A DNA stretch of 64,000 nt. Origin: Eremomyces bilateralis CBS 781.70 (lineage: Eukaryota > Ascomycota > Dothideomycetes > Eremomycetales > Eremomycetaceae). The translations under genes were made by a program, and so were the position numbers. Shown here piece after piece: positions 11,277 to 22,400 of the stretch. Each line of letters starts with the position of its first letter. The stretch's first letter is position 1. The notes below the pieces were generated by a model, which saw nothing but the letters and a program-made list of their open reading frames with translations, had not been told where the DNA came from and made no database searches. The stretch covers positions 1,371,406-1,435,405 of the forward strand of contig NW_022985068.1 of the NCBI RefSeq assembly GCF_010015585.1, given 5' to 3'.

Positions 11277-14200
11277 CTAGAGAAGACGAGACAGGAGGCT
11301 CGTCAAGGTGATATCGATTCGCCGTGAAGAGTAATGGCATTGGACGGTTAGGTGTTCCGTCTAGGCAGCCAGAGACAAGGGACAATAGCGCCAGGAACCA
11401 GTGGGTTGGAAAGAAATGGCAATGGAGGGGGTATGCAGGATATAAAGCCGATCGTGGAACTAGTCAAAGCCATAGACGTGCTGAATTGGGCATGCCCCCA
11501 AATATAGAGGTCGCAATAAGAGACAACGAGCAGTGCGGTCAGCAGAGGCTCAGCGATAAGGTGAAAGCGATGAGTATGAGGTGTCCAGACAGTAAGCTAG
11601 GATGGGATCGACTAGACTGGGTGAGGAACGGGAACGCCCGCAAAAGTCGGTATGATTGGGCCGGGGAGGACGAGAGGACTGAACAGAGGACAAGGCGGGG
11701 ATAAAGAATGGGTTGAAACCTTCTCAGTAGGGCCGAAAGACGAAATGCAAAGAAAAGTGGATGTGATCGTGGTGGAACTGGCGAAATCGGACTGTCCGTG
11801 TAGTGAAGCCGTGGAGTAAAGAGTGAGCGGCCAGTGGAGAGTCCTCAGCTACACCACGACTGAGAGTGGGATCGGTGTTACTTGAAGGCAAGGATCCGCA
11901 AGACAAAGTATGAGTGGGATGGGGGCAGTGAAACCGTATCAGCGTCTTGGAAAGATCAGGCTGTGGTTATGCCATACGAGGGCCTGCTGAGCGGCAAGGC
12001 GTCGTCGTTGATATGAAGGTCAATGATGAGATGGAGTGGGAAAATGGCGATCTTGGATTGTTGCGCTCAGACACCTGGCATTTGTTGAAACAGGTTGAAA
12101 AGACAAAAAGGAACGGAAAAAGGACACTTCAATCCATTGCAAACTCCAAAAGCCCCTCCGAACTCAGCGGTCGGACATCATGTCAATGACAGGTTGTAAT
12201 GACGGTGTAACTTTGAAGTGGTCCCGAACATAAAACGGAATAATGCTCCCTGTAAGGCGACAACACCGCCACGCGGGTCATTGATTGCTTGAGAAATCTC
12301 TCGGAGTGCGTGCTTTTTGGGGGCCACCATGGGGCGCGGATGGCTTCGATGGGCATGCAAGAATGACAGAAACGTCGAGAATGGGATTTACCCTGGTCCG
12401 TAGGGGTTGAAAGGGAGCAGGGACAGGGCTCGCCCCGTGCATCTCTCTTGATTCCATTGATAAGACCACGAAATTCTAGAATGTCCCTGACCAGCCTCGA
12501 AGACCCCGGTCGCGCTGATAGATTTAAAACCATATTATCGTCCATCATGCCTCTGAGATAAAGGGAGATCATCTTTCGCTCCCACGGGTTATCTTCAACT
12601 CTCCATACTACCCAAATTGCTTTAGTGACTACCACCAGCTTATCGGCAAAGGCAGGCTCTTAGATGGCAGATGGCAGCTGAGAAGCAAGCCTGTACTGGT
12701 GTCATCGACTCCATAATCTGATCCAGCAGGATGGTGCTGTACTGGGTACATATCAGTACTCGCCTACTCGGGGAGGTGCTAAGCTTTCCGTGATTTGTGC
12801 AACCCGGGCACGATAAAGTTTCGCCACCAGACGGTCTGAAACTGGTTTCTGTCGAACTCTCGGATTGATCCTCGGTGCTCATAACGCACAACTTCGCAAG
12901 GCTCTGCGATTGTACAGATTAAACAGTGCCGCATACGCCAATGACGGAGGGGTCTGACCGATTCTGGCAATCTGAATTCTTATCAAATGCAGGTTGTAAT
13001 CCTTGTCCCCACCCCCACAGTATCTGTGCCCACATTTCCGCCAGCCCAGGGACCACCGGCAAGGATTTGGATAACCTCCCCGCCAATCAGAATCTACCGG
13101 TCATCCCTTGAATGGATGGCTGCGAGCCCCTGTCCGAGGCTGGGGTCGTCGATGTATTGTGGTGATAATGTGTATGTAATGGTGTGTGTATCCCGACTTG
13201 TCTTGCAACTTTAGAGATCGCATCCGTGAACAGAATCAGTGCGAGCATTTATTCGCCGTTGTATAGAAACCCTGATATTCGATACTTTTACACGGTCGAC
13301 GGCGTGGTATCGGTATCACTGGATGCAGGCGTGAAATCGGATTCAACACTGCATTGATCCTCCGACGTCATATTCCCCGAGCGGGCGGGAGAATATAATT
13401 CAATCTCAGTGGTTGGATAGGAACCAGATAGATATTCCAGACCCACGATAGTCTCACGCGATCACCCGGGAGGAATGTCGCTCGATGATAGCGGGAGAAA
13501 ATCAGTGTAGAGCTGTCGATCTATCCTAGTAGGTCATAAAGCAAAGCAAATATTCGATACTTGCCTCGGAGCAGGTGTAGAAACGGTTGTCTCCTCCGCA
13601 TGGACAGTAAATATGGCATGGGATCATTTAGATGGCAAGCCGTTGCACTGATTGGGAAGATCTTCGCTCTGGGAGGATCCAGCTCTATCGTAAAGTCTGT
13701 GTGGTAATTGAAAAGAGTTGTCGTTCCGATCCCCGAAGACTCCAACATGCTTGCATGTCCGCCGTTGAGTAGATCTTGTTCACAAAATTCCATCTCCACT
13801 CGTGATGTAGAAGACTAGTAAGGTCAGATATGTCTCTTGTTGGATTTGACTGCACCAATACTTCGCCTGCCGTATAGTCTAGGTAGGTTTTAAAGCTAGC
13901 CCCATCGCCTAGAAGATGGGTGTCGACTTGTAACGGTGAGGCTAACTTAAAGCGATTCGTCTGCATGGCCTGGGTAACACGAGCCTGGAGCAGAGATCAA
14001 ACTGTTCCATTGGTGCCTCGACAAGAATACACGCTTGAGTACCACATTTCATCCATCACATGAAAATCTGTCAAATTCTCGGTCATATTGGCAACGTGCT
14101 ATGCTTTTGACCTGAAGTTGGAGCCTGCAAGTGATAGGATCCGGAGGATGCAAGAGAACTGCAAAGTCCCGTAAACTGAGGATTTGGAATTATCATCCGG

Positions 14201-17186
14201 CGCGGGGTTCCAAAGACAGAGAAACGATCGGAGTAGATCCTATTGTTCCGAACCTCTACCGATTTCGAGCCGCATATGTTTGTCAGCAGGCGATGTCATT
14301 GATTCTAGAGTTGAGATCGGGAATGACGATTAGGATGAAAAGAGCTGGCCAGCAGGTGCAGAACCGGAGGAGGCTAATAACGTCAGTCAGCTTCAAATGG
14401 ACCCCAGGGTGTTCTAAAAACCTAGTAGAATCGGCCATATCCCGCCATTATGTCTGCTTTTTTCACGAGGCCGTTTGATGGCGCGGGTCATCCAGAATAT
14501 ACCTATCAGAGAAGCGTCACAACGCCAACTTTCTTAAATGGCAGCTCTATCTTCCACGCACATTCTTCATTAGTTCAAGCCAGTTTCTTCCAGGTTTCAG
14601 CATCATTTATGATGCTGTGATAAGTTCCATAGATGGCCCGCTGGATTCCCTCGTACCCGACCCTTGGGCCCCTGATCGTTGGATCTTTGATTCTCGTCGG
14701 GGCTGAACAATGAGATGGGTCTTCCATGTTCCATATCTTGGGTGTGACAAAGGTCCCCTTTTCTGAAAGTCTCCGAGCTCTATGGCCTTCGCTTTGTCCT
14801 GCCTTCTGAAGAGCATCGCGAGTCAGTAGACCTTTGACAATGTAGCTGCAGAGGAAGCACAGAGTGGGAAGAAGGGGAAGACACCCTGATTTTCCTGTGA
14901 AGGATCTGTGAAGCGATAAGTGGTGAAAAGTTCTCTTTTCCTGTGACTAGAAACCGGATTGTAGTAGAGTATAAGAATCCAAACATGAAGTGAAGGAGAA
15001 TTGACAGAAGGTCCGCAGCAGTGATGAGCTTCTACTGTGAACTTCTCGGACAAAAGATGATGAAGCGGTTATCGAATTACCACCAAAGTCTTGAAAACAC
15101 GCTCAAAACCATGTTTGCTATCGTCGTACTGACAATGGACATGTAACTGTGAAGTTGGGATGGCTACAATAGACATGTTCGTTGCGCAAAGCAGGCGTGC
15201 CAGCAGGAGTCATGAAATCTCGAGATATGCAATGCAGTCCTGCTCGCCTACTGCCAAGTTAATTCCCTTGGAACATTAAGAAACATTGCACAATACTTAT
15301 TACTTTGGTTAGGACGATGTGAGATGAAGGAGAGTTGATTTTGGAGGATTGGATTCAGGTTCTGAATCTCCAGTCTCACGTGCCTCTGCTGACTCCACCA
15401 CATATGGTACCATATTATGGATACCATACAGCCCACCCTTAATTTCCTATGTTAGAAGCAGATACATAGAGAAGATAGAAGGAGATAGAAAAATGGGGCA
15501 CAAGGCCACAAGGCACCAACGCATGTAATTAGTCAGCTTAGGTAGTTCCCCACATGGGGCCATGGGCCTCGCTGAGAGGCCTGACGGGCGTATGAATCTC
15601 TCTCTCTCTCTCACAGCCCACCCTGACAACCACACAATGAGCATCAACCCCGCCTCTTCTTCATCCATTTTTCATCAACGGTCAGTATCGTCATTTCGGC
15701 TTTGGGCCTCGGGACCACAAATTACTCTGAGGTTTCTTGATTGGTCTTCGTGACTTCTCTCACCGGTCATGGGCACCAGAACAATGATCCTCAACGCCTG
15801 GGGCAAGTCATTATGGAACTCCGCCACGAGAAGTTCACGATACCGATTGTTAACTGGATTCCAATTTTGAAGGCAACGACGGAGCATCCAACTAAATACA
15901 GTGTTATACGTTCGTGTGACGTGGTCAAGCAAGACAGAAGCTCGGGCATTGATAACGGTTGTTCGCCGTCGAGACTAAAAGGCAACTGTATTGCCTTAAT
16001 TCCCAACGTGCAACCTGTTTTTGGGCAGCAAGAAGAGAAGATGACATTATGCCTAGCATTATCTAGGTTGATTACAGATACCAAGTATTGCGGCATGTAT
16101 AGTTCATATTCCTTAGAAACAGTGTCTTTGTCCTTAACTGTTGTATCACTCAAAAGAGGCAATGAGGAGTATATCCGGGTTTAAATAATATCAGGCACTG
16201 GAGCGTAAGCTAGAGCTTGACACTCAATGTTACATTACTACAATGTACCAGGCATAGCAAGGTCTTGATGTCTATCGCGAGGCCGGCGGCTTTAACTATC
16301 CCCACGCTTGAATCGCCTCATCTTTCCTCACCAAACCACTGTCACGCGCGCTTGCGTTTAGGTTGCACGCTCGGTTTCCTTGATTTGCCCATCGAGTACC
16401 CTCTTGTTATCATTCGCTATTATCGCTACGGTGAGCTTCATAAGGTATCAAGTGACCTCTCTACTTTTAACCTTATTGCAGGTCAACGTATAGATACTCG
16501 GATTGAGCACTGTTCCGGCTTCTTTGGTGATACTGGGTCAAGTTTCCCTTGCTCCTTCTTTCATCATTGTCTAATGCCACTGTGGCTGAGCCGAGGAAAC
16601 CTGTGCTAATATGATTTGTTCGTGGTATTATTCCTATTTCCGCCTTGTTTCCTTGCTCATCGTCAGGCCATTGTTCTCCTTAATCCTCACTAGAGGTTCC
16701 TCATTTCTCCTTCTCACTCTTGCCTTTACTCACAGTAGCTCCGTTCGGTCAACGGCCTAGTATGGCTGTGCCACGGTCTAACGGGAGTTCCGATTCTTCC
16801 TACTCGTGCGAGGCATCGTGGACCCCACTCAGGAGCGAAGAACATCCTCATATGATCCCCAAACAGACGGCCTCGGGTTACAGAGATGAAAGACAAGAGG
16901 GAATCTGCCGGTGTCAGACAGTTGGCATCGTGAACTCCGAACAGGCAAGTTCTTCGCCTTTGAGCGAGGAATTGGAAATCTCCTACTTCTCGAAGTATTT
17001 AAATCCCCCGTGGACAGTCATGTTCTTCGTCTCTTTCATCATCCAGCTCAGCAGTACCTTCAGCAGATATCGCTTCACTTCTACACTCTCCTTGACCACT
17101 ATTAGGATCTTCAGTTGCATTGCCAATTTCCTCATCTAGACACCCTGTCGTGGTTATTCCCTCCAGATTTATGAACCATCTTCATC
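11277..17186. other. 5.9-kb gene-poor interval
   Basis: No recognised gene. Many open frames of 60-150 codons exist on both strands, but none carries a motif I know and none joins to a neighbour by clean splicing. The cluster of minus-strand frames at 12183-12970 and 13521-13966 looks faintly protein-like and could be decayed coding sequence. A (TC)n tract sits at about 15597-15612. The right end, about 16700-17186, is pyrimidine-rich and probably serves as leader or promoter for the small cysteine-rich gene. Confidence 0.5.
15597..15612 (+). repeat. (TC)n microsatellite
   Basis: About eight TC units in a gene-free stretch. No further significance is evident. Confidence 0.8.
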
Positions 17187-17426
17187 ATGGCTACATCCGT
17201 CTTCTCCGCCCCAGTATCTTTCGTCAATGATGTCTGGGTTTGCTGCAATTGTGGCAGTGCGAATCTCGATGCCAATTGTCCTGAGAAGTGCGGTGGCAAT
17301 TGCGACCACATTAAGTGTGGTGGGTGCTCGTCCTAGTACCGTGACCTTCCTCCTTACTGCAATATAAGAGACCCAACTGACGACCCATTAGACGAATGCG
17401 AAAAGGAGGAGACCGGTTGCATGTAA
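17187..17426 (+). CDS. Small cysteine-rich, zinc-ribbon-like protein (55 aa, two exons)
   Basis: Exon 1 is 17187-17319 and exon 2 is 17392-17426; the 72-bp intron opens GTGGGT, has an AACTGAC branch site and ends TTAG. The joined product has 55 residues. From residue 17 it reads WVCCNCGSANLDANCP, then EKCGGNCDHIKC, then DECEKEETGCM. The first part matches half of the RanBP2-type zinc-finger pattern (WxCxxCxxxN); further Cys/His pairs (CxxxC, CxH, CxxC) could complete one or two metal sites. There is no signal peptide or membrane segment. Small Cys-rich proteins of this layout are common and unnamed in Pezizomycotina genomes. If the intron is retained, the frame stops after KCGGCSS at 17336, which also supplies a final CxxC. 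Codon phase, branch site and motif agreement support a real gene; function is unknown. Confidence 0.72.
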
Positions 17427-18306
17427 CCCGTTCAGTTCACGACTCGATTCGAACACCGTCTCCCCAGCATCCCTTTCTATGCCGGTCATTCCCACTCTTC
17501 CTTCAATCTTCGAGACCAACCCGCCCTGCTTCAGAGGTGGTATAGACTTTCGCTTTGTCTTCTTAGCTACTCCTCTGTTACGATTACGACTCGATCCCAC
17601 ATTTTACTTCGACTGAACTCCTTCGAGCTCGCACCACGCTGTCCCGATTGTTACTTTTATATCATCTTTTTGTCTCCTACCCCGTTCATTTAGTCATCCT
17701 ATAGCAATTTATTCTCCTCTGGAGCAAATCAAGCTTCATATTGGCATTATTCCGTACACAGACACCAACATTATGCGATGTAATATGATATATACCACCT
17801 ATCAAGTACCAGCCACACGGCGCTAATATTCCACACCCTCTCTAATAGTCTAATAAGCTCCCAAGCGGGCCCCCAAGGCAATCCTTTGAGATGGTGGCCA
17901 CATACCAGACCTTGATAACACTATCATCAGCCTGAGATGTAGTTTATAGGAATAGCTTCTCATTCCAATTTCTCTGAATGCCCTGTGGCTCCCTGTTGTA
18001 GTTTCGACAAGAGAGACTGTGATACATACCGCATGATTGACGCGAGACTGATTGGAGCGCCCGTCTGTCCACCATCCGTGCTGCTCTTTTAACTATGCCG
18101 ATCTTCCTTTGAGGATTTGCATATGGCATTATTAGTGTGCTGAACTAGAGATTCCACGTAGCTCTGTACGTCACCTAAGGGTGGAGCGCTAGACTACAAA
18201 GGGCTTCCTTGGGTGCGTGGTCGGTGGTCCTAAGGTCTGGACGTTGATATATTACTGACGAGTTATAAGTGCATAGTTACTTCATCGGACATCTCACACA
18301 TTCTAA
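17427..18306. other. Intergenic, no gene recognised
   Basis: Between the cysteine-rich gene and the transporter relic. Only short frames are present. The missing N-terminal half of the transporter would be expected here, but I cannot recognise it. Confidence 0.5.
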
Positions 18307-18745
18307 ATGGTCCGCAAGTTGGAATATCGGTACACTTTCATTCTGGCGCTCTTCGTCTACTACATTTAGGCCATGATATTCTGGCTCTCTGCCGTCAACC
18401 GCACATTTGGCAACTTCTCTAGTCCCGTGTTTATCATCGGTTCTAGACTTTCGGTACTTGAGTCTTCTATGAAGCTATACCTTGCTGTTGGTAATACGTC
18501 AAGTGGTTTGGGTTCCATCTCAAACTTCCCCAGAGTGTCCAGTCCGCCGCTTCAGTCTTGTCTCTAGGACTTGCTTCATATGTTAAGTTATTTTCAAGCA
18601 GCTCGCCGTCGATGACAAGGACTTAACCAATATTCAGTCCACTGATCTGGATATTGCTGCTTTCGTTGCCTTGATCGTCGCCGTCTTCTACTTCGCTCCA
18701 ATCCCTGAGATCACTGATGCGGAATGCCGGGCCATACAAGGATGA
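18307..18745 (+). pseudogene. Decayed fucose-permease-type MFS sugar transporter (C-terminal half)
   Basis: Fragments in shifting frames line up in order with the C-terminal half of fungal FucP/GgpA-like hexose transporters: KLEYRYTFILALFVYYI then AMIFWLSAVNRTFGNF, FIIGSRLSVLE, LYLAVGN, GLASYVKLF, and finally DDKDLTNIQS with FAPIPEITDAE, the typical last loop of the family. An in-frame TAG separates the first two pieces (about 18370), and frame changes occur near 18560 and 18605. The N-terminal half is absent or unrecognisable. A working copy would be about 450-500 residues with 12 membrane spans, so this is a dead copy. It sits just upstream of the P450 gene and may be a former neighbour of that gene set. 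Confidence 0.75.
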
Positions 18746-19036
18746 CCACCACTGCCACTAGCGGGATTGAAGGGCCTACGCCCAAGCAACGCAACGTATA
18801 CGTACAGTCAATACGAATAGCTATTTAATCCAAGGCACCGTTCAAAAGGGCCCTTTACCCTGTCAGAACTGTGCGAGATCCGTTCATTCCTATCAGATCT
18901 AACTAATCAACTCTTTTCGTCACTACTCATCCCTCTTCCGCCCACTACCTTCACTTAGTATTGGGCGCTTCGCTACATTTATCGGTTCGAAACCCATCTC
19001 AACTGTCTGCAAAATCAACAACATCATTCTGTTACC

Positions 19037-20458
19037 ATGGCGGAAAATCCGAGCCCCAAGATCCCTGAAGGTCAAGCTTCTGTTTTCGGTGGTCTTTCTC
19101 AAAGTCTTTCATTCCATTCCTCCCCCGAAGACTTCATCGCATCCCGCATTCAAGTCGTGGATCAAGCTCATCGAGCTGGCCCAGCTGTCATTCGCGCGAA
19201 GATTCTGAATAGAGACGTTGCCATAATTTCTTCCCACAGGCTGTGCGAAGGTGTTTTGCGAGATGGAAATCCAGATGATCCAGTAATCACAACCCAAGGG
19301 AGGATTCCACATCGAAACACCTTTACTGCGGGGTCGGCGTATCGACAACTCATGGCTGACTTCTTTCCCCCCCCTAATCTACTCCTAATGGACTATGACG
19401 ACCACTCAGTCAAGCGAGAATCCTGGGAAAAACATCTCTCATCATTTCACTCGGATGTTACTCCAACAATACACGACATTACAAACGACCACATCTCCAG
19501 TTGGACCAACAGCAGTCCAATTGATTTGTATGATTCACTGAAAAGTCTCTCTTGGCGGATTATTCTAGGCATCTTTCTCCAGCTTCAGCCAACAGACGAA
19601 TTGTACCCAACTATTCAATCGCTTCAGGAAACGCTACTACGAGGCCAGTTCTCACTACTCCCGATAGCCCTTCGAACTCCGTTCTGGCACTCCCCGCGTG
19701 CAAAAGGTCTCGAAGCACGCCAGAAGCTCCAGGCCCTACTCAAGGACCACATCGTCACACAGAGCACAGAATGTCCGTTTTCAAAGCCAGGAGATATCTC
19801 AAAAGACGAGTTAGCCACGCACAGTCTTCTTTTTACCAGTTCACTTTCCGTCAAGGCGCTGGCATCGCTTCTCACCGCAACCATTTTAAACTTGTTCATT
19901 ATGCCCGGTGAGTCGTCGTTGGCGTCTCGCGTTCGAGCTGAGGTTTCAAATGATTCTGCCCAAAAGCTTTTGAGAAGCATACTTCTCGAAACGGAGAGAC
20001 TGAGTCCTCCCATCGTGGGGGTAATGCGTCGAGTAAATCAAGAGGTGATACTCTTGGATCCACACAGCCAGCCGCCCTCCCGCATCCCAGCCGGATGGGA
20101 CGCGTGGTTGTATTTCAGCGGCGCCGCTCGAGATAGGACGGTTTATCCGGAGCCTGATACCTTCATTCCGGAGCGATATCTTGAGCCCGACATGACCAAA
20201 CCGGGATTTGCATTCGGACATGGGGCCAAGACTTGTCTAGGCAAACCCCTCGTTCAGCAGATTGTTATGACGGTGGCCCAGGCGATTTTGCAATCAAACA
20301 TCCACCTTGATGGGAATGTTCATGCCGCAGGCGTTCGAGGGTGGCTAGGTTGGGAGTCTGGAGTCAGTGCGGATGCTTTCGCGAGGGATTTGAAACAATT
20401 ACCTTGCCAGAGGCCAAAGGATCCGATTCATATTCATGTAGTACGTGATCAGATATGA
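19037..20458 (+). CDS. Cytochrome P450 monooxygenase
   Basis: An intronless 473-residue frame. The haem-binding signature FAFGHGAKTCLGKPL places the axial cysteine at residue 400. The K-helix ExxR is E318-R321 (ETER), and the PERF-like segment EPDTFIPERY lies about 45 residues before the cysteine. The N-terminus has no obvious membrane anchor, unlike most fungal microsomal P450s, and the enzyme is slightly short. The I-helix oxygen-binding motif is not canonical (residues about 255-275), so the reaction could be atypical. The gene opens a five-gene block with lipid-type enzymes and converges on the TLC-domain gene (230 bp between stops). The substrate is unknown; the neighbours suggest a lipid-like or long-chain molecule. 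Confidence 0.9.
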   Translation: MAENPSPKIPEGQASVFGGLSQSLSFHSSPEDFIASRIQVVDQAHRAGPAVIRAKILNRDVAIISSHRLCEGVLRDGNPDDPVITTQGRIPHRNTFTAGSAYRQLMADFFPPPNLLLMDYDDHSVKRESWEKHLSSFHSDVTPTIHDITNDHISSWTNSSPIDLYDSLKSLSWRIILGIFLQLQPTDELYPTIQSLQETLLRGQFSLLPIALRTPFWHSPRAKGLEARQKLQALLKDHIVTQSTECPFSKPGDISKDELATHSLLFTSSLSVKALASLLTATILNLFIMPGESSLASRVRAEVSNDSAQKLLRSILLETERLSPPIVGVMRRVNQEVILLDPHSQPPSRIPAGWDAWLYFSGAARDRTVYPEPDTFIPERYLEPDMTKPGFAFGHGAKTCLGKPLVQQIVMTVAQAILQSNIHLDGNVHAAGVRGWLGWESGVSADAFARDLKQLPCQRPKDPIHIHVVRDQI

Positions 20459-20687
20459 TTGTTCGGGCTGACGAGATATCTTTTATGGTAGAGAAGAGTC
20501 CAATCTAGAAATTGAGGAGATATTCCATTAATTACTCTATCCTCGCAATCGAAGTAAGAGATGAATAATCTTGACTGAGCTGATTAAGGTTTCCACAGTA
20601 GAGGCAAATTTCGAGCGGCTGCATCTTCTGGATATACATTATTTTCACCGGCAAGAAAAAATGAGTCTATTGTTTGCTGATTTTTAG

Positions 20688-21618
20688 CTAGCGTACAAGA
20701 TACCGTCTACCAAAGTTTCTAATACCCAGAAGCAGCCATATTGTATTTGTGATGCCTATTGCACCTGTGCCAAACTGGCATGACCGGTGAAGGTGAAGAT
20801 AGGCATCGACAGCTGAACGTCCCGTTTGTCGGCCAAAAGCGTACAATATCCAATAAATAAGGTAGACACGGCACAAAGCATAGACAGACAGATAGAGAAA
20901 GTGCGATAAAGCTATGGTTCTAGTTCGAGAGGGACTGGATTTGACCAAGTACCAACGCAAGGTTCCAAAAGGGGTCCTACCGAGAAAGTATTAGTCTACT
21001 TTAGTAGATGTGCATGTAGGAAACTCAAGCAACGTACGACGCGTTCATAACCATCAGCATTAAGATGATTAGTATACCCTTCTCTTTCCCCCGGGCAATA
21101 TACCACTGCAACATCCCCAGTCCAACTAGGAGTCCACCATGGTGGTATCCCAGTATTCGCCAGTTGATTGCCTTGGTCAAACTTCCTTTGCCACACTGTT
21201 GGCTACGTAGGTACGCACCAATCAATAAGATCACAGAATCTTGGGCCAAGTATGCAGTCTCGATGGTAACCAGACTGTTTGCCAGTGTGGACCGCGCGGT
21301 AATGATGGAGGAGGAAGATCCACTTGAAATTTTGTTGATATTTTCACCGGAGATGTCAAGGCCAGATAGGTTCCCTATGGAGTCTACGGAGGAGCTGTTG
21401 GGTGGCATCCATTTATCGCGCTGTTTGTAGAGTTCATATATTGATGCGAGGGCCACGAAGGAGCAATGCAAAGCGGAGACAGCTTCCCGGGATTTGGAGA
21501 ATTGCAACGGAGAGGGTTTTCGGGGAAGAAGCAGACGAAAAGCAAGAGGGTAAATCAAGAATGATGCCAAAAACGATGTTGATTGAGAAACATTCCAAGG
21601 TTGAACTGAAGTGGCCAT
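20688..21618 (-). CDS. TLC-domain multi-pass membrane protein
   Basis: Exon 1 is 21618-21038 and exon 2 is 20976-20688; the 61-bp intron opens GTACGT and ends GGTAG. Joining restores ...MNASTPFGTLRWYL..., a TLC-type signature loop. The product has 289 residues with about six hydrophobic spans. A paired histidine in ILGYHHGGLLVG fits the position of TLC-fold histidines, but the ceramide-synthase Lag1 motif (HDxSD) is absent, so it looks more like TLCD-type proteins than a true ceramide synthase. The ATG at 21618 (MATSVQPW) is preferred over the upstream in-frame start at 21858, which would overlap the neighbouring gene. It runs in the same direction as, and 167 bp downstream of, the CDP-alcohol phosphotransferase. 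An ER lipid-modifying or lipid-sensing role is inferred, not shown. Confidence 0.78.
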
Positions 21619-21785
21619 TTCCTCCGATATTCTTTTGAAGAGGCTGTTTTGCCTTGCCCGGAGGTGGAGCGCAAAGTAGAATTGAGGAAAAATAAGACAG
21701 CCGTGTTCTCTCGAGAGGCTCTTGAAGTCAAATCGAGGAGTTTTAATTAATCCATGTCCATTGGTCCTAGCGAGAAACCACCACC

Positions 21786-22400
21786 CTACTTCAAGGATGA
21801 TACCAGAAATCGTACTCGCTGAGCAATGCCGAAAGCCACAGCTAAGCTCATGATCCATGACAAGTTACCGACCCATCCCGGCCATATAAGCATTATAGAA
21901 AACAATATACCGCTCTCAAAACCCTCGACCAACGCCGGGTACATAGAAACACTCGTCAACTCATCCGCTTTCGGTGTTCCTGCGGCAGCGGCATAAAACA
22001 GAACGAAATTATTGATGTGGAATGAGGTCTCGAGAACAGCAACAGCCAACCAGTCAAGATGAGTGAGTGTGTTACGCTGCTGGAACGCGATTGCAATTGG
22101 TAGAAGTGAGTAGACGATAAAGTCGCAGAGAAGATCAATGAAGCCGCCAAGTTCTGAAGCAATTCCCCTGCTCCTGGCCAGAGATCCGTCGAGGCTGTCA
22201 AGGGTTCGATTCAATAGCCATAGAACAATGGCGCATGGAAGTCGGTCTTGGGTGGTTGATAGTGACTGGGCAAGACAAGACCCTAATCCACAAGCAAAGG
22301 CAAGAAGTGTGAGAGAGTTTGGAGTTAGAAATGACGGGACTAGGGCACAGACTGGTTTGGCGAGAGTTTCTTTAGTGTGCCTCAACGCAAGGTCGAACAT
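21786..22400 (-). CDS. CDP-alcohol phosphotransferase
   Basis: An intronless 204-residue integral membrane protein. It carries the complete family signature D68-xx-D71-G72-xx-A75-R76-x8-G85-xxx-D89-xxx-D93 (in DSLDGSLARSRGI and ELGGFIDLLCD), the metal-binding site that moves a phospho-alcohol group from a CDP donor to an acceptor hydroxyl, releasing CMP. About six membrane spans follow the usual pattern. It is small compared with cholinephosphotransferases (about 400) and matches the size of phosphatidylglycerolphosphate- or phosphatidylinositol-synthase-like members. It is divergent from the adjacent hydroxylase, with 306 bp between start codons that contain a 10-bp repeat array. Primary-metabolism enzymes of this class are not normally found beside a P450 and a transporter, which suggests a specialised role. 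Confidence 0.88.
   Translation of the reverse strand: MFDLALRHTKETLAKPVCALVPSFLTPNSLTLLAFACGLGSCLAQSLSTTQDRLPCAIVLWLLNRTLDSLDGSLARSRGIASELGGFIDLLCDFIVYSLLPIAIAFQQRNTLTHLDWLAVAVLETSFHINNFVLFYAAAAGTPKADELTSVSMYPALVEGFESGILFSIMLIWPGWVGNLSWIMSLAVAFGIAQRVRFLVSSLK

Noticed and set aside
12183-12970. Minus-strand frames with a CxxC (RHCLICTIAEP)
   Set aside because: No clean splice joins, no recognised domain, and stops between the parts; left as possible decay only.
16217-17139. Open frames just upstream of the Cys-rich gene as extra exons
   Set aside because: No junction extends the small protein in frame with recognisable sequence; the ATG at 17187 already gives a complete motif.
21786-22400. 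UbiA-type prenyltransferase or terpene cyclase as identity for the small membrane enzyme
   Set aside because: The spacing DxxDGxxAR-x8-GxxxDxxxD is that of CDP-alcohol phosphotransferases; UbiA enzymes have NDxxDxxxD-type motifs.
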